64,000 nt of DNA from Blastococcus_B deserti. Lineage in GTDB: Bacteria; Actinomycetota; Actinomycetes; Mycobacteriales; Geodermatophilaceae. The number at the start of each line of letters is the position of its first letter. Position 1 is the first letter of the stretch. The notes under the pieces are model-generated. The model was not told the DNA's origin and ran no database searches. It was given only the letters and a program-made list of their open reading frames with translations. The stretch is taken from contig NZ_JBHUHP010000001.1 in the NCBI RefSeq assembly GCF_042682525.1, positions 659,558-723,557 of the forward strand, read 5' to 3'. Positions 63,089 through 64,000 of the stretch are shown piece after piece. The position numbers were made by a program, and so were the translations under genes.

Positions 63089-64000
63089 TCAGAAGGGCGC
63101 GGGGTCGTCCGGCCCGTCCGGCCACGCCGTCCCGCCCCCCAGCCACGCCGACCCGTCCCGCCACGCCGACCCGTCCCGCCACGCCGGTCCGTCCGGCCAC
63201 GCCGGTCCGGCGTCGGCGAGGCCGGGTGGTCGGGTGGTGCGGGTGACGCCGCTGGGGGTGGTGACGGTGAGCACGCCGTCGGGGGTCATGGTGAAGCGCC
63301 AGCCGGGGGCGTGGGTCTTGAGCCGGTGATGCCGGCGGCACAGGCAGCAGAGGTTCTCGCAGGCCGTCTGGCCGCCGTCGGCGTGCGGCAGGACGTGGTC
63401 GAGGTCGGCCCAGCCGGCGTCGTTGTGGCAGCCGGGATGGCGGCANNNNNNNNNNNNNNNNNNGCGCCGCTGCCGGGATCGGTGAGGGCGATGGTCAGGC
63501 TGCCGCCCGCCGGGGCCTGCAGCCCGCCGGGGCAGAGGGCGTCGAGTTGTTCGAGCAGGGCCCGCAGCTGAGCGGCGGTGATCGGCTGCCCGTCCACCTC
63601 GGCCGGCGCCCCGCAGCCGCAGCCGGTGGCCGGCACAGCCATGCCGCACGGCGCCGCCGTCCCGGCCGCGGCGCGGTCGGCGGGGTCGGGCCGGGCGTGG
63701 GGCAGGCCGTGGCCGACGGCACAGGCCTCGTGGCCCGCGGCGCCGGCGGCGAGGGTGTCCAGCGAAGCCCAGACGGTGAGGTGGGCGGTGAACGGTGGCC
63801 GGCTGGCGTCCCAGGGGCGGAGCACCAGATCGCCGAGCACCCCGGCGCGCAGCTGGCCGATCGGGCGCGGATCGCCGTCGGCCTTGGCCATGCGGGCGTA
63901 GCCGTCGACCGTGTGCCGGATGGCGGTGGCCAGCGGCTGAGGGAGGTCCACCGCCAGCTGCGCCATACCATCGGGTGCCGGGCGGACGGTGACGTCGGCG
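63089..64000 (-). CDS. DUF222/HNH endonuclease-like protein, 3' part, interrupted by assembly gap
   Basis: The gene is cut by the right edge and by 18 N at 63446-63463. Before the gap (64000-63464) the frame encodes the end of a DUF222 region (RPAPDGMAQLAVDLPQPL). After the gap, in a different frame, lies the HNH module: CRHPGCHNDAGWADLDHV, then CENLCCLCRRHHRLKTHAPGW with zinc-type Cys residues. The frame change most likely reflects wrong gap length rather than a mutation. DUF222-HNH proteins are abundant, multicopy actinobacterial genes of uncertain function. The C-terminus carries GSAWRD-type repeats encoded by 18-base units. Confidence 0.8.
   Translation of the reverse strand, partial: RRRHRPPGTRWYGAAGGGPPSAAGHRHPAHGRRLRPHGQGRRRSAPDRPAARRGARRSGAPPLGRQPATVHRPPHRLGFAGHPRRRRRGPRGLCRRPRPAPRPARPRRPRRGRDGGAVRHGCAGHRLRLRGAGRGGRAADHRRSAAGPARTTRRPLPRRAAGPGGRQPDHRPHRSRQRRXXXXXXCRHPGCHNDAGWADLDHVLPHADGGQTACENLCCLCRRHHRLKTHAPGWRFTMTPDGVLTVTTPSGVTRTTRPPGLADAGPAWPDGPAWRDGSAWRDGSAWLGGGTAWPDGPDDPAPF
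63143..63212 (-). repeat. 18-bp tandem repeat in the HNH gene tail
   Basis: Units begin at 63143, 63161, 63179 and 63197 (consensus starts CCACGCCGACCCGTCC). The first two are identical, the third diverges and the fourth is incomplete. Each encodes six residues of a GSAWRD-type tail. Confidence 0.8.
63446..63463. other. assembly gap (18 N)
   Basis: A run of 18 N inside the DUF222/HNH gene. Multicopy paralogues of this family commonly break assemblies, so the true missing length is probably different. Confidence 0.95.

Overview
This is a high-GC actinobacterial chromosome segment with dense genes, GTG starts, 4-bp ATGA/GTGA overlaps and many leaderless starts. The gene content and the order etfB-etfA ... 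cysteine desulfurase-mnmA-MetE-like-ligA-ACT-gatCAB is the conserved actinobacterial arrangement. The window resembles Geodermatophilaceae (Blastococcus, Geodermatophilus or Modestobacter); that family assignment is my inference, not a database result. It is ordinary chromosome: I see no prophage, insertion sequence, tRNA, rRNA or CRISPR array. Both edges cut genes, and an 18-N assembly gap lies at 63446-63463. No gene-free stretch exceeds 300 bases; the longest are 59206-59456, 18777-18997 and 16324-16539.

Bases 1-18776 centre on CoA-ester carbon metabolism. They hold a two-module 3-hydroxyacyl-CoA dehydrogenase (cut at the left edge), crotonyl-CoA carboxylase/reductase, methylmalonyl-CoA epimerase, acetyl-CoA acetyltransferase with the mutase GTPase chaperone MeaB, and, after several unrelated genes, a MarR regulator followed by isobutyryl-CoA mutase large subunit. 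Together they fit the ethylmalonyl-CoA pathway and branched acyl-CoA metabolism. Interspersed are a DUF4397-class F sortase fusion, a DivIVA-like coiled-coil protein, a membrane GGDEF-EAL protein, a decayed NlpC/P60 gene, and a three-gene operon of glycosyltransferase, Gfo/Idh/MocA oxidoreductase and MDR dehydrogenase.

Bases 18998-22963 hold a thioredoxin-TPR protein and two paralogous zinc-metallopeptidase lipoproteins. Bases 23107-37525 are a complete glycogen/trehalose/GlgE locus: glgE-treS-mak-glgB on the minus strand, glgP divergent on the plus strand, then an FHA protein and convergent glgX. TreS makes maltose, Mak phosphorylates it, GlgE polymerises maltose-1-phosphate, GlgB branches, and GlgP and GlgX degrade. 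GlgB carries a histone H1-like, repeat-containing N-terminal extension of about 255 residues.

Bases 37596-44566 hold an orphan ABC ATPase, an enoyl-CoA hydratase, and a five-gene operon in which a complete ABC importer is translationally coupled to a Cds1-like cysteine desulfhydrase; this is the best candidate in the window for an undescribed functional unit. Bases 44693-63002 are the conserved block: ETF, a GNAT enzyme, an MFS transporter, cysteine desulfurase, MnmA, a MetE-like protein, a membrane-anchored M16 peptidase fusion, LigA, a SnoaL-like protein, a tandem HD-GYP/LuxR protein, an ACT protein, and gatC-gatA-small membrane protein-gatB. The right end holds a DUF222/HNH protein broken by the gap. 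A dispersed hairpin repeat occurs three times at gene ends.
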